This document shows, piece by piece, positions 16,042 through 24,773 of a stretch of 64,000 nucleotides of DNA. This stretch comes from Lancefieldella parvula_C (GTDB taxonomy: Bacteria; Actinomycetota; Coriobacteriia; Coriobacteriales; Atopobiaceae). A program made the position numbers and the translations under genes. The stretch covers positions 60,406-124,405 of the forward strand of contig NZ_JRND01000017.1 in NCBI RefSeq assembly GCF_000758945.1. Reading direction: 5' to 3'. The notes under the pieces were generated by a model. That model made no database searches and was not told the origin of the DNA. It saw only the letters and a list, made by a program, of their open reading frames with translations. The number at the start of each line of letters is the position of its first letter. Within the stretch, counting starts at the first letter, position 1.

Positions 16042-17622
16042 TTAGCGCTTCTCGGGCTTGAGCTGTGGGAAGAGAAGGACGTCGCGGATTGAAGGCTGAT
16101 CGCAGAAAAGCATAATCATGCGGTCGATGCCATAGCCGATGCCACCCGCTGGTGGCATGCCGTACTCAAGTGCGCGGATGAAGTCGTAATCGTACTCCAT
16201 AGCCTCCTCGTCACCCTGACGCTTAGCCTCCATCTGGGCAGCAAAGCGCTCCTCCTGGTCAACGGGGTCGTTAAGCTCGGAGTATGCGTTTGCGTACTCT
16301 GCACCGCAGATAATGAGCTCAAAGCGGTCGGTCAGGCGAGGATCGTCTGCTTTACGCTTGGTAAGCGGAGAAACCTCTGCAGGATAATCGCAGACAAAGG
16401 TTGGGTTTACGATGCTCTTCTCGCCAAGCTCATCGTAGATCTCAAACAACAGCTTGCCGGCCTGCCACTCTGGGTCCCACTCAATCTCATAGCGGTCCAG
16501 GACTGCACGGAGTTTCTCGACAGGGGTGTCAATGGAGAGCTCCTCGCCGGTGACCTCGGACGCAATCTCTGCCAGCGACGCAACGCGCCAGTTGCCGGAG
16601 AGGTCAACCTCGGTGCCCTGATAAGTGATGACCTCGTGGCCCTCCTCGCAGCCGCAAGCCTTGCGGGCAATCTCCTGGAAGAGGTTCTGGGAAAGCTCGC
16701 GCATGCCGGCCAGGTCAGAGTAGGCGGCGTATGCCTCCATAGAGGTGAACTCTGGGTTGTGCGTGAGGTCGGTGCCCTCATTTCTGAACTGACGACCAAG
16801 CTCGTAAACGCGCTCAAGACCGCCAACAAGCAGGCGCTTCAGCGGAAGCTCGGTTGCAATACGCAGGTAGTTCTCGGTGTTCAGAGCGTTGTAGTGCGTG
16901 ATGAACGGCTTTGCGTTTGCGCCGCCAAGAATCTCCTGAAGAACAGGGGTCTCAACCTCCATGTAACCGTCTGCCTCCATGAACTGGCGGATAATGGAGA
17001 TGATCTGGGAACGCTTGCGGAATACATCGCGGACCTCAGGGTTCATGATGAGGTCAACGTAGCGCTGGCGATAACGAACCTCGCGGTCGGTGAGGCCGTG
17101 GAACTTTTCAGGCAGAGGACGCAGCGACTTGGAGAGAACCTCCAGCGAGGTGACTGCCAGGGAAAGCTGGCCGCGGCGAGTGCGCATGATAGCGCCGGTT
17201 GCGCCAATGATGTCGCCAAGGTCGAGAAGACCCAGGAGCTCCCAGTTCTTCTCGTCAAGGTTGTTGATGCGGCAGAAAAGCTGAATCTGACCGGTGTAGT
17301 CCTCTACCACGACAAACGCAATCTTGCCCTGGTTGCGGATGGCGCGGACGCGGCCAGCCACGGAATAGACTTCCTCGCCAGTCTGGCCGTCCTCGAGGTC
17401 AGCATAACGCTCCTCCAGCTCAGCGACGTGAGCGGTGACGGTGGACTTGATTGGGTATGGATCAACGCCGGCATCAAGCAGTGCCTGGCGACGGACGCGG
17501 CGCTGGGCGCGCTCGTCGTTGATGGAAGCCTCTGAGGTGGCCTCGATTACGTCGACGTTCTCAGCGGCGGTTGCGTCAGCGGCGGCCGAGCTACCAGCGA
17601 TGTTGTTCTCTACTTCGGACAT
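16042..17622 (-). CDS. lysS: Lysyl-tRNA synthetase, class II
   Basis: Charges tRNA-Lys. The 526-residue product contains the OB-fold anticodon domain (about 90-200) and the class II catalytic core with GTDLTHNPEFTSMEAYAAY (motif 2 region) and GIGYGIDRMIMLF (motif 3). The first 45 residues (Ala/Glu-rich) precede the usual start. ATG 17622 follows GGAGGATAC. A terminator-like hairpin sits immediately before its ribosome-binding site, so expression depends on readthrough from greA or attenuation. Confidence 0.97.
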   Translation of the reverse strand: MSEVENNIAGSSAAADATAAENVDVIEATSEASINDERAQRRVRRQALLDAGVDPYPIKSTVTAHVAELEERYADLEDGQTGEEVYSVAGRVRAIRNQGKIAFVVVEDYTGQIQLFCRINNLDEKNWELLGLLDLGDIIGATGAIMRTRRGQLSLAVTSLEVLSKSLRPLPEKFHGLTDREVRYRQRYVDLIMNPEVRDVFRKRSQIISIIRQFMEADGYMEVETPVLQEILGGANAKPFITHYNALNTENYLRIATELPLKRLLVGGLERVYELGRQFRNEGTDLTHNPEFTSMEAYAAYSDLAGMRELSQNLFQEIARKACGCEEGHEVITYQGTEVDLSGNWRVASLAEIASEVTGEELSIDTPVEKLRAVLDRYEIEWDPEWQAGKLLFEIYDELGEKSIVNPTFVCDYPAEVSPLTKRKADDPRLTDRFELIICGAEYANAYSELNDPVDQEERFAAQMEAKRQGDEEAMEYDYDFIRALEYGMPPAGGIGYGIDRMIMLFCDQPSIRDVLLFPQLKPEKR

Positions 17623-17635
17623 GTATCCTCCACGT

Positions 17636-17667
17636 AAAAACGCCCCGCGCCAGACGGACACGGGGCG
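17636..17667 (-). terminator. Terminator/attenuator between greA and lysS
   Basis: Stem CGCCCCG (17641-17647) with CGGGGCG (17661-17667) and five T residues on the minus strand (17636-17640). The T-run ends only about 13 bases before the lysS ATG, leaving no room for a lysS promoter, so regulated readthrough is likely. Confidence 0.75.
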
Positions 17668-17688
17668 ACCAAAATCTTTTGTGCCAGT

Positions 17689-18168
17689 CTAGCGAGTAAT
17701 AGAGGTAATGGTGTACTTCTTCACCTTGCCGTTTGGCGTGGTGAACTCAACCTCGTCACCCTTCTTATGACCAATAAGAGCCTCGCCAGCTGGGGACTCG
17801 TTAGAGATCTTGTGCTCAAGGGAGTTAGTCTCAGTAGTACCAACAATTACATATTTAGTTGTCTTGCCTTTTGCATCAGCAAGCTCGACGGTTGTGCCGA
17901 TTGCAACGGTGACGTTGCGCTTGCTGCCGCCCTCGACAACCTTTGCGACAGAGAGAATCTGGCGAATCTCGTTGATGCGGGACTCGTTGTGAGACTGCTC
18001 TTCTTTTGCAGCGTCATACTCGGAGTTCTCAGAAAGGTCACCAAAACCACGAGCCTCTTTGATGCGCTCAACAATCTCGTCGTGTTTCTCGCCCTCACGA
18101 TAAGCCAGCTCATCGACAAGCTTCTGACGGCCTTCTGGGGTAAGTACAATCTCTTTAGTAGTGTCCAT
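17689..18168 (-). CDS. greA: Transcription elongation factor GreA
   Basis: Rescues backtracked RNA polymerase by stimulating transcript cleavage. The 159-residue product has the N-terminal coiled coil with the tip segment DLSENSEYDAAKEEQ (acidic DxxE-type tip) and a C-terminal FKBP-like domain ending PAGEALIGHKKGDEV. Length and motifs are standard. It lies 50 bp after tatA and upstream of lysS; greA-lysS adjacency is common in Gram-positive bacteria. Confidence 0.97.
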   Translation of the reverse strand: MDTTKEIVLTPEGRQKLVDELAYREGEKHDEIVERIKEARGFGDLSENSEYDAAKEEQSHNESRINEIRQILSVAKVVEGGSKRNVTVAIGTTVELADAKGKTTKYVIVGTTETNSLEHKISNESPAGEALIGHKKGDEVEFTTPNGKVKKYTITSITR

Positions 18169-18218
18169 CGTGTTCTTTCTGTTGATGGGTCAAGTAGGTC
18201 TATACGTGTGAGATGGGG

Positions 18219-18428
18219 TTACTCAGCCTTTTTGGACTCTTCGTCCTCAACGAGCTCAGCCTCTGGCTCCTTGGCTTCTTCCTTGGTCTCAGACTCCATG
18301 CCCTCACGAACGCTCTTGACGGTCTCGCCGACAGCCTTGCCGAGCTTTGGAAGGTTCTTAGGTCCAAAGAGAACCATGACGATAACAACAATAATCAGAA
18401 GCTCAGGAATACCAAGTCCTAAAATCAT
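18219..18428 (-). CDS. tatA: Twin-arginine translocase subunit TatA/TatE
   Basis: Pore-forming subunit of the Tat pathway, which exports folded proteins with RR signals. The 69-residue product has an N-terminal hydrophobic helix (GIPELLIIVVIVMVLFG), the hinge FGPKNLPKLGKAVG and a charged amphipathic tail. ATG 18428 follows GGGGGTTTAT. tatC is not in the window. Two lipoproteins here (35880 and 54517) carry Tat-type signals and are plausible clients. Confidence 0.9.
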   Translation of the reverse strand: MILGLGIPELLIIVVIVMVLFGPKNLPKLGKAVGETVKSVREGMESETKEEAKEPEAELVEDEESKKAE

Positions 18429-18524
18429 ATAAACCCCCAGAAAATCTTTTCCTGTAAAAGCGTTCAGAAAAAACGCCGTATCGGCTAGTATAACCGAGGG
18501 AAACCTTACTAACAAGGAATTAAC

Positions 18525-19355
18525 ATGGTCTTACATGATTTTTGGACATTTTTTATCTGGTCGACCGTAGCGGGTCTTGCCGTTATTGGCATTTACCAGC
18601 TATTTCTGTTAATTCTGCGTGCTCGAGGCGTTTTTGTGACGCGTACCAAATTTGGCCTCACGATGATCTTTGACTCCGAGGACGCCGACGGTACGCCCAT
18701 TAGGCTGCTCAACGTTAATGGCACCTTCCAGTCTGTGAGCTACATTGCACCTGAGCTGCGCTTTGAGCTCTGTGTTCACTATCACCGCATGATGGCGAAG
18801 GTCATCCAGCAGGTGGCCCCGCAGGGTCGCGTTGTGATTCTGGGCGGAGGAGGTTTCTCGCTGCCAAAGTACCTGGCTACACACATGAGCGGCAGCGTTA
18901 TTGACGCGATTGAGATTGATCCGAAGATTGTCTCGCTTGCGCGCGAACATTTCTTTTTAGACGAGGCTCTAGCTGCGGCTTCAAGTGAGCTACGTATTGT
19001 CGAGGACGACGCCTGGAAGGTTCTGCAGGATGCAGATGCTAGCAGCATTGACGTGCTGGTAAACGAAGTGTTTGCTGGTCGGAAGTCGCTTGGACCCCTG
19101 GGAACTCCAGCCGGCGCACAAGTGGTTAAAGAAAAACTTGCAGATGGCGGTGTATATCTGGCTGATGTTCGCTGTCCGCTCGAAGGCCACGGGTCTACGC
19201 TACTTCCCCAGGTGGCAAACGTCTTTGCGCAGGAGTTTGCGCATATCGCTTACGTGCCCGAGTGGCCTGATACTCCTAAAACACCAGGTAACAACCTCTT
19301 AATTGCAACCGACGCGGATATTGCGCTTCCTGAAGGTGCTGTTGTAATGAAATAA
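18525..19355 (+). CDS. Spermidine synthase-like SAM-dependent protein
   Basis: A 276-residue protein with one N-terminal membrane helix (about 8-30) and a Rossmann methyltransferase/aminopropyltransferase fold: motif I VVILGGGGFSLPKYLA, the acidic residue in IDAIEIDPKIV, and VLVNEVFAG. It resembles the spermidine-synthase-like family in which polyamine-specific residues are poorly conserved, so polyamine synthesis is not assured. It is transcribed divergently from tatA; TTCAGA and TAGTAT at 17-bp spacing just upstream may be its promoter. Confidence 0.75.
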   Translation: MVLHDFWTFFIWSTVAGLAVIGIYQLFLLILRARGVFVTRTKFGLTMIFDSEDADGTPIRLLNVNGTFQSVSYIAPELRFELCVHYHRMMAKVIQQVAPQGRVVILGGGGFSLPKYLATHMSGSVIDAIEIDPKIVSLAREHFFLDEALAAASSELRIVEDDAWKVLQDADASSIDVLVNEVFAGRKSLGPLGTPAGAQVVKEKLADGGVYLADVRCPLEGHGSTLLPQVANVFAQEFAHIAYVPEWPDTPKTPGNNLLIATDADIALPEGAVVMK

Positions 19356-19487
19356 TGTCGACTGAGGGCCGACCACTATCCAATTGACCGAGCAACATCC
19401 AATCACCCAAGAAAATTGCATATTCCATCTTGTTTATGCGGATTTTTGTATCAATAATTTGACTCACCAAAATTCGACCCCTCTTTT

Positions 19488-19513
19488 GGGTAAAAAATCC
19501 GTTTAGTTGGAGG
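19488..19513 (+). repeat. GGTAAAAAATGCG element, plus orientation
   Basis: Match to the recurrent element (GGGTAAAAAATCCGTTTAGT and on to TGG). Its inverted partner is at 19647-19669, about 135 bp away. Confidence 0.8.
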
Positions 19514-19646
19514 TCAAATCGCAATCACGAAAATTCCTAACTTACGTTTGCGCAGGTGGCAAAAAGTGTCCAGATTTTGCTATTTTTATCCGTAACAAAA
19601 CCGCAGGTAAATGGCTTGCATAAAAACCAGTCGCTACTGCATATTC

Positions 19647-19669
19647 CAACTAAACGCATTTTTTACCAC
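19647..19669 (-). repeat. GGTAAAAAATGCG element, minus orientation
   Basis: Near-perfect inverted copy (CCAACTAAACGCATTTTTTA then CC) paired with 19488. Confidence 0.85.
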
Positions 19670-19907
19670 TTGCATGACAAGCGCTCAGCAAAACCGCAGT
19701 TGGTATTAATTCTGTCTTACATTTCTCCGTTAAAACGATTCTTTCAAAAGAATTTGAAAACACGACCTTGGGATTTGAAAACATCACCTTGTCAGTTTAA
19801 CCAAATTTATATATGCACTGGTGAACATATATGTTTAGCAAGAAAATTTTTCCAAAAAAGAAGGAGATTTCTTCTAATTCTCGTAAATACGTAACAGAAT
19901 ATGGGTA

Positions 19908-19940
19908 TTGTTATCGCAGATAGAAAACATATTCTATCTG
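19908..19940 (+). promoter_or_regulatory. Possible promoter and operator of mleA
   Basis: Perfect inverted arms CAGATAGAA (19917-19925) and TTCTATCTG (19932-19940) overlap a possible promoter, TTGTTA (19908) and TATTCT (19930) with 16-bp spacing, about 50 bp before the mleA start. A regulator such as an MleR-type LysR protein could bind here, but none is encoded nearby. Confidence 0.5.
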
Positions 19941-19985
19941 TGCCAAGTACGGCGACTATTAAAGCTGATGCACTAAGGAGGCATC

Positions 19986-21626
19986 ATGAAGACGGGTTTT
20001 GAACTACTGAATGATCCATTTTTGAACAAGGGAACCGCTTTTACGCAGGAGGAGCGTCAGAAGTATGACTTAGTAGGACTTCTACCTCCAAATATCCAGA
20101 CCATCGAGGAGCAAGCTGAACAGGCATACGTGCTTTTCCAGCAGTATCCTGACCTCGAGACAAAGCGTCACTATCTCATGAGGCTTTTCTCCGAGAACCG
20201 CACGCTGTTCTACAACCTGTTCTCCAAGCATGTTGAAGAGTTCATGCCTATCGTCTACGACCCAACTATTGCTCCAGATATTGAGCAGTACTCCCAGCGC
20301 TATGTCGATCCGCAGTATGCATGCTTCCTGTCAGTCGATCGTCCTGAAGACCTTGAAACCTCGCTGAAGAACGCAGCCGCAGGTAGAGACATCGACCTGA
20401 TTGTCGTCACCGACGCAGAAGCAATCTTGGGTATTGGCGACTGGGGAACCAACGGCGTCGAAATTTCCGTTGGTAAACTTATGGTTTACACCGCCGCAGC
20501 TGGTGTTGACCCTAATCGCATTATGCCTGTTGTTATTGATGCTGGCACCAACCGCCAGGAACTCCTTGATGACCCACTGTACCTGGGCGAGCGCCACAAG
20601 CGCGTTGACGAGGACCGCTACAACGCCTACATCGACAACTTTGTCACTACCGTTGAGAATCTCTTCCCTAATCTCTATCTGCACTTCGAGGACTTCGGCC
20701 GCGAGCACGCTGCAGCAATCCTGGACCGCTACAAGAACACCTACCCTGTCTTCAACGACGACGTCGAGGGCACTGGTATTGTTACCCTTGCAGGCATCCT
20801 CGGTGGCCTCAACATTTCTGGCGAGAAACTCGTCGACCAGGTATATCTCTGCTTTGGTGCAGGAACTGCTGGTTGCGGCATCGCTGATCGTGTGCTGCAG
20901 GAATTTGTGGACCAGGGAATGGACCGTGAAGAGGCTCGAAAGCGCTTCTACCTGGTAGATCGTCAGGGCTTGCTCTTCGACGATATGGACAACCTCACTC
21001 CACAGCAGAAGCCATTTGCTCGCAAGCGTTCTGAGTTCGCAAACGCTGATGAACTCACCACCCTCGCAGCCGTTGTAAAGACGGTCCACCCAACAATCAT
21101 GGTTGGCACCTCTACCGTTCACGGCGCCTTCACCGAGGAGATCATTCGCGAGATGGCAGCTCATTGCGAGCGCCCCATGGTCTTCCCTCTATCCAACCCA
21201 ACTAAGCTTGCCGAGGCAACCGCCCAGGACCTGCTGACCTGGACTGATGGCCGTGCACTTGTAGCCTGCGGCGTCCCATCCGATGACGTGGAGCTTGGCG
21301 GCGTAACCTACCAGATTGGCCAGGCCAACAACGCTCTGATTTATCCAGGTCTTGGACTGGGAACCCTCGCCGCAAAGGCTCGCCTACTCACAGACCAAAT
21401 GATTTCACTTGCAGCTCACTCACTTGGTGGAATTGTTGATACCACAAAACCTGGTGCTGCAATTCTTCCTCCAGTCTCAAAGATTACCGAGTTCTCCGAG
21501 CGTATTGCCGTCGGCGTTGCAGAAGAAGCAATCAAGCAGGGTCTGAACCGCGAGCCAATTGCCGATGCAAAAGAGGCAGTTGACGCCCTTAAGTGGTTCC
21601 CTGTCTACAAAGAGTTAGAGGCATAA
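19986..21626 (+). CDS. mleA: Malolactic enzyme (NAD-dependent, malic enzyme family)
   Basis: Converts L-malate to L-lactate and CO2 with bound NAD and Mn2+; in lactic acid bacteria this generates proton motive force and raises pH. The 546-residue product has the N-terminus LLNDPFLNKGTAFTQEER, HVEEFMPIVYDPTI, VVTDAEAILGIGDWG and the nucleotide-binding FGAGTAGCGIADR that I associate with lactic-acid-bacterial MleA/MleS; a classical NAD malic enzyme is the alternative. ATG 19986 follows CTAAGGAGGCATC. The malate-permease gene starts 1 bp after the stop, which supports the malolactic assignment. Confidence 0.87.
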   Translation: MKTGFELLNDPFLNKGTAFTQEERQKYDLVGLLPPNIQTIEEQAEQAYVLFQQYPDLETKRHYLMRLFSENRTLFYNLFSKHVEEFMPIVYDPTIAPDIEQYSQRYVDPQYACFLSVDRPEDLETSLKNAAAGRDIDLIVVTDAEAILGIGDWGTNGVEISVGKLMVYTAAAGVDPNRIMPVVIDAGTNRQELLDDPLYLGERHKRVDEDRYNAYIDNFVTTVENLFPNLYLHFEDFGREHAAAILDRYKNTYPVFNDDVEGTGIVTLAGILGGLNISGEKLVDQVYLCFGAGTAGCGIADRVLQEFVDQGMDREEARKRFYLVDRQGLLFDDMDNLTPQQKPFARKRSEFANADELTTLAAVVKTVHPTIMVGTSTVHGAFTEEIIREMAAHCERPMVFPLSNPTKLAEATAQDLLTWTDGRALVACGVPSDDVELGGVTYQIGQANNALIYPGLGLGTLAAKARLLTDQMISLAAHSLGGIVDTTKPGAAILPPVSKITEFSERIAVGVAEEAIKQGLNREPIADAKEAVDALKWFPVYKELEA

Positions 21627-21627
21627 A

Positions 21628-22602
21628 ATGTCTGTCTTTTTGACATCGCTACAAAATGTATTGCCCATCATTTTGATTATTGTGCTGGGTTATGTGCTTC
21701 GTAAGATTAACTGGCTCAACGAGACATTCGCTGGTCAAGCATCAAAACTCATTATGAACGTAGCACTCCCAGCATCCATTTTTGTAGCAGTTCTTAAGAA
21801 CTTATCTCTCAATCAGCTGCTCCAGCTTGGTCCCTCGGTGCTTATTGCAGCGATTAGCTTTACTTTGTCATATGCTGCAGGATTTTTGGTTATCAACGTT
21901 TTCCGCGTCCAACCAGGTCGCCGAGGCTTGATGCTCAATACCTTTGCAAATGCCAACACTATCTTCATTGGTATGCCGCTTAATCTTGCGCTCTTTGGCG
22001 AGCATGCCGTACCGTACTTCTTGGTGTACTACATCATGAACACTATTTCTACCTGGGCAATTGGAATCTTCTTCATTTACGGTGATCCAATGCCAACAGA
22101 AAATGATGGCGAGAAAAACAACGCAGCTGAACACAAATTCAATATCAGCAAGTTGTTACCACCACCATTGCTTGGTTTCTTGGTAGCCCTCGTTTTTCTC
22201 GTGTTCAACATCCCTGTTCCAGCAGTTGTAAACACTGGTCTTACGTATTTAGGCAACCTAGTAACGCCACTTTCACTGATTTACATTGGCATTATTTTGC
22301 AGGAGACGGGACTCTCGAGCATTCGAATTGACCGTGACACGGCAATTGCGCTTATTGGTAAATTTGTTATTGCCCCGCTTGTTATGGTTGGCGTAATCAT
22401 GGCGTTTACCGGCGTGTTTGGTACACAGAACGTACTTGAAACTAGAACGTTTATCATCCAGGCCGCAGTTCCAGCGCTAACCGTTCTGCCAATTCTGGCA
22501 AACGAGGGTAAGGCTGACGTCAAATTTGCAACTAACGTTGTTGCAACTTCAACGGTGCTTTTTGCGATTGTCATCCCGATAGTAATGACTATCATCGGCT
22601 AA
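21628..22602 (+). CDS. mleP: Malate permease, auxin efflux carrier (AEC) family
   Basis: A 324-residue membrane protein with about ten helices of the AEC family, with the polar half-way segment ANTIFIGMPLNLALFG. It starts directly after mleA, as mleP does in lactic acid bacteria, so malate uptake or malate/lactate exchange is the likely role. The central cytoplasmic loop (about residues 153-170) is charged. A strong terminator follows. Confidence 0.85.
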   Translation: MSVFLTSLQNVLPIILIIVLGYVLRKINWLNETFAGQASKLIMNVALPASIFVAVLKNLSLNQLLQLGPSVLIAAISFTLSYAAGFLVINVFRVQPGRRGLMLNTFANANTIFIGMPLNLALFGEHAVPYFLVYYIMNTISTWAIGIFFIYGDPMPTENDGEKNNAAEHKFNISKLLPPPLLGFLVALVFLVFNIPVPAVVNTGLTYLGNLVTPLSLIYIGIILQETGLSSIRIDRDTAIALIGKFVIAPLVMVGVIMAFTGVFGTQNVLETRTFIIQAAVPALTVLPILANEGKADVKFATNVVATSTVLFAIVIPIVMTIIG

Positions 22603-22638
22603 TTTACGTTACCAACCAGCACCCCTACGCACTACAAA

Positions 22639-22670
22639 GCCTCTTCTCAAAGGCGAGAAGAGGCTTTTTT
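22639..22670 (+). terminator. Terminator of the mleA-mleP operon
   Basis: A 10-bp stem GCCTCTTCTC (22639-22648) with GAGAAGAGGC (22655-22664), then TTTTTT. The right arm and loop form the octamer GGCGAGAA (22652-22659), and the left arm is a partial inverted copy. Confidence 0.93.
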
Positions 22671-22731
22671 CTTGTGAGTTTTGCGACAATCATTTTACGG
22701 GCCTGCCGAGGTTCCACTGCCCCAGCAGCAT

Positions 22732-23718
22732 CTAGTCCAACAGCACACCTTCGACCGCGGGGGCGGAGCCGTCGAGGACGTTGCACTTTTGGATCTGGTG
22801 GACAAACCAAGTGCGGAATGCCTTTTGGTCAACGCCAACGCATACAGTTGCATTGGGTTTCTCGCCAAGGTATCCGGCCAGGTCAACGACGGTGCAGCCA
22901 GCGGTTAAGCCTCCAGCGCACTCGACGTCCACAAACACGTCTTTGGTCTCGAACATCTGAGGTGCCAGCAGATAAGCCACGGCCGTTGGGTCGTACATGC
23001 TGAAGCCCTCCTCCTGGTAGTGAACGCGGTAGTTGAGCAGCAGCTTGACCAGCATGTCGCCGCTCTTGCCGGAGTTCTGGATGCTCTCGATGTCCTCGGG
23101 CATGACGCGAGCAGCGTCGCCCACCTCAAGGCCAACCATGGCCACGTGAACGCCGGATGCGAAGACAATTTTTGCTGCCTCGGGGTCAACGCCCACGTTA
23201 AACTCGGACATGACGCCAAGGTTTCCACGGGTCAGAGCGCCGCCCATCATAACAATGCGCTCGATATGCTCTTTGACCTGTGGATAAGCTTTCAGCAGCA
23301 GTGCGATGTTTGTCAGAGGACCAAGCGTCACCAGCGTGGTTTTCTCGCCAGCCGAAGCACCTTCCATAATGACGCGACGCTGTGCTTCAAGTGCAGTTTC
23401 TTCGAGCAGACAGTCCGGTTGAATGCCGTCAAATTCGTAGCCCCTCATGCCCGAAGCGCCGTGGACGTCGCTTGCGTCCATCGGTTTTCTGAGCAGTGGC
23501 TCGGCAGCACCACGCGCAACAGGCACGTGCTGATTCCAGAATTTGAGCAGTTTAAGAGCGTTATTGGTGACGTTATCGATGCCAACATTTCCGCTGACGG
23601 TAGTAATAAGCTTGATATCCAGCGCCTTTGCGGCCAGGGCAAAACCCAGCGCAATGGCGTCGTCAATGCCGGGATCTGTGTCAATGATGACGCGCGTCTT
23701 AGTTGAAAGCATTGTCAT
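22732..23718 (-). CDS. Ribonucleoside hydrolase (inosine-uridine type)
   Basis: Hydrolyses the N-glycosidic bond of ribonucleosides to base plus ribose. The 328-residue product has the calcium-binding signature DTDPGIDDAIAL near the N-terminus, MMGGALTRGNLGVMSEFNV in the middle and the C-terminal DPTAVAYLL. Length is typical for IunH/RihC. ATG 23718 follows AAGGAGACTC. The next gene upstream on the same strand is a ribokinase, so the pair should route nucleoside ribose to ribose 5-phosphate. Base specificity cannot be read from sequence. Confidence 0.9.
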   Translation of the reverse strand: MTMLSTKTRVIIDTDPGIDDAIALGFALAAKALDIKLITTVSGNVGIDNVTNNALKLLKFWNQHVPVARGAAEPLLRKPMDASDVHGASGMRGYEFDGIQPDCLLEETALEAQRRVIMEGASAGEKTTLVTLGPLTNIALLLKAYPQVKEHIERIVMMGGALTRGNLGVMSEFNVGVDPEAAKIVFASGVHVAMVGLEVGDAARVMPEDIESIQNSGKSGDMLVKLLLNYRVHYQEEGFSMYDPTAVAYLLAPQMFETKDVFVDVECAGGLTAGCTVVDLAGYLGEKPNATVCVGVDQKAFRTWFVHQIQKCNVLDGSAPAVEGVLLD

Positions 23719-23732
23719 GAGTCTCCTTTGTG

Positions 23733-23820
23733 CGTTTGAGCTGCGTGTACGTTACGTTTGAACTGCGTGTAGACTGCGTTTGAACTTGGTTGGAGCCATT
23801 TAAACTGCGTGTAAACTGCG
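23733..23820. repeat. 22-bp tandem repeat upstream of the nucleoside hydrolase
   Basis: Four 22-bp units (23733, 23755, 23777, 23799) with core GTTTGAACTGCGTGTA fill the spacer between rbsK and the nucleoside hydrolase. The units diverge by a few bases each. They may be regulatory-site arrays or replication slippage products. Confidence 0.7.
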
Positions 23821-23852
23821 AATTATGACGCAACAATCACTGCAATTCTACC

Positions 23853-24773
23853 CTAAAACTCAACTACCTGCTGATACGTTGGAATTGACTGCTGAGCACC
23901 AACCTTGGTAGTGGCGAGCGCCGCAGCCTTTGCAGCCACATCAAGCGTCTGCTTGATATCGTACCCCTCTAGCTGCCCCGATGCCTGGAATGCAGCAAGC
24001 GTACCCATAAACGTGTCGCCCGCACAGGTAGTGTCCACGGTGTCCACGCGGTAGCATTCCTGCTGGTAGACGCCGTGTGCGTCAGCAGCAATCGAGCCCT
24101 TGGACCCCAGCGTCAACACCGCAGTTGCCACGCCACTTGCAAGCACCTTCTGCACCGCAGCCTCGGGATCTGCCAGCGGGCTGATCTTGCCCTCGCCAAA
24201 CAAGTCTGCAAACTCAATCTCGTTCAGGCAAAGCACGTCCACGCTGGCGAGAAGACCGGTGGTCATGGTAGCCGATGGCGATGGGTTCACCATCGTATAG
24301 AGTCCCAGCTCATGTGCGTATCTGATAAGCTCAAACGTGGTCGACAACTCGCACTCGAACTGCGTCAAAAACACATCACCTGGCTTCGCAATGCCATCAA
24401 GCACTGCTTTTACGTCATCTACTGTGCGTGCGTGATTAGCTCCGTGGTCCAAAATGATGCGGTTATCGCCGCCAACGCGCACGATCACAGCAACACCAGT
24501 GGAGACTCCAGACAGCTCATCTACCTGCTCTGCATTGACTCCGTAGCCAATAAGCGACTGCTTGAGATCTTGTCCGAACGAGTCAGCGCCAACCGCGCCA
24601 ATCATGTGAACATCCGCACCCATTTGAGCTGCAGCAACAGCCTGATTAGCGCCCTTTCCACCTGGGCTGGTAACAAGGTTTTTGCCACCAATAGTCTCGC
24701 CTTGCTGAGGCATCTTATCCGCCTCGATGGATATATCCATGTTCAGGCTTCCAAATACAATCACTTTGCCCAT
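23853..24773 (-). CDS. rbsK: Ribokinase, PfkB family
   Basis: Phosphorylates D-ribose to ribose 5-phosphate. The 306-residue product has the substrate motif SPGGKGANQAVAAA near residue 40, MVNPSPSA, and the catalytic anion-hole region DTTCAGDTFMGTL; the usual GAGD is CAGD here with the catalytic Asp kept. ATG 24773 (MGKVIVFGSLN) follows GGAAGGGACCTCAC; an upstream in-frame extension is not family-like. It precedes the nucleoside hydrolase on the same strand. Confidence 0.93.
   Translation of the reverse strand: MGKVIVFGSLNMDISIEADKMPQQGETIGGKNLVTSPGGKGANQAVAAAQMGADVHMIGAVGADSFGQDLKQSLIGYGVNAEQVDELSGVSTGVAVIVRVGGDNRIILDHGANHARTVDDVKAVLDGIAKPGDVFLTQFECELSTTFELIRYAHELGLYTMVNPSPSATMTTGLLASVDVLCLNEIEFADLFGEGKISPLADPEAAVQKVLASGVATAVLTLGSKGSIAADAHGVYQQECYRVDTVDTTCAGDTFMGTLAAFQASGQLEGYDIKQTLDVAAKAAALATTKVGAQQSIPTYQQVVEF

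Larger units (their letters stand above)
19356..19907. other. AT-rich spacer before mleA with two repeat elements
   Basis: No gene supported; a 112-codon plus-strand frame from 19556 runs through the repeat and has no plausible protein character or start site. The spacer carries the facing elements at 19488 and 19647 and is otherwise unremarkable. Confidence 0.6.

Noticed and set aside
19556..19894. 112-codon plus-strand frame before mleA
   Set aside because: Runs through the GGTAAAAAATGCG element, no ribosome-binding site, composition not protein-like.
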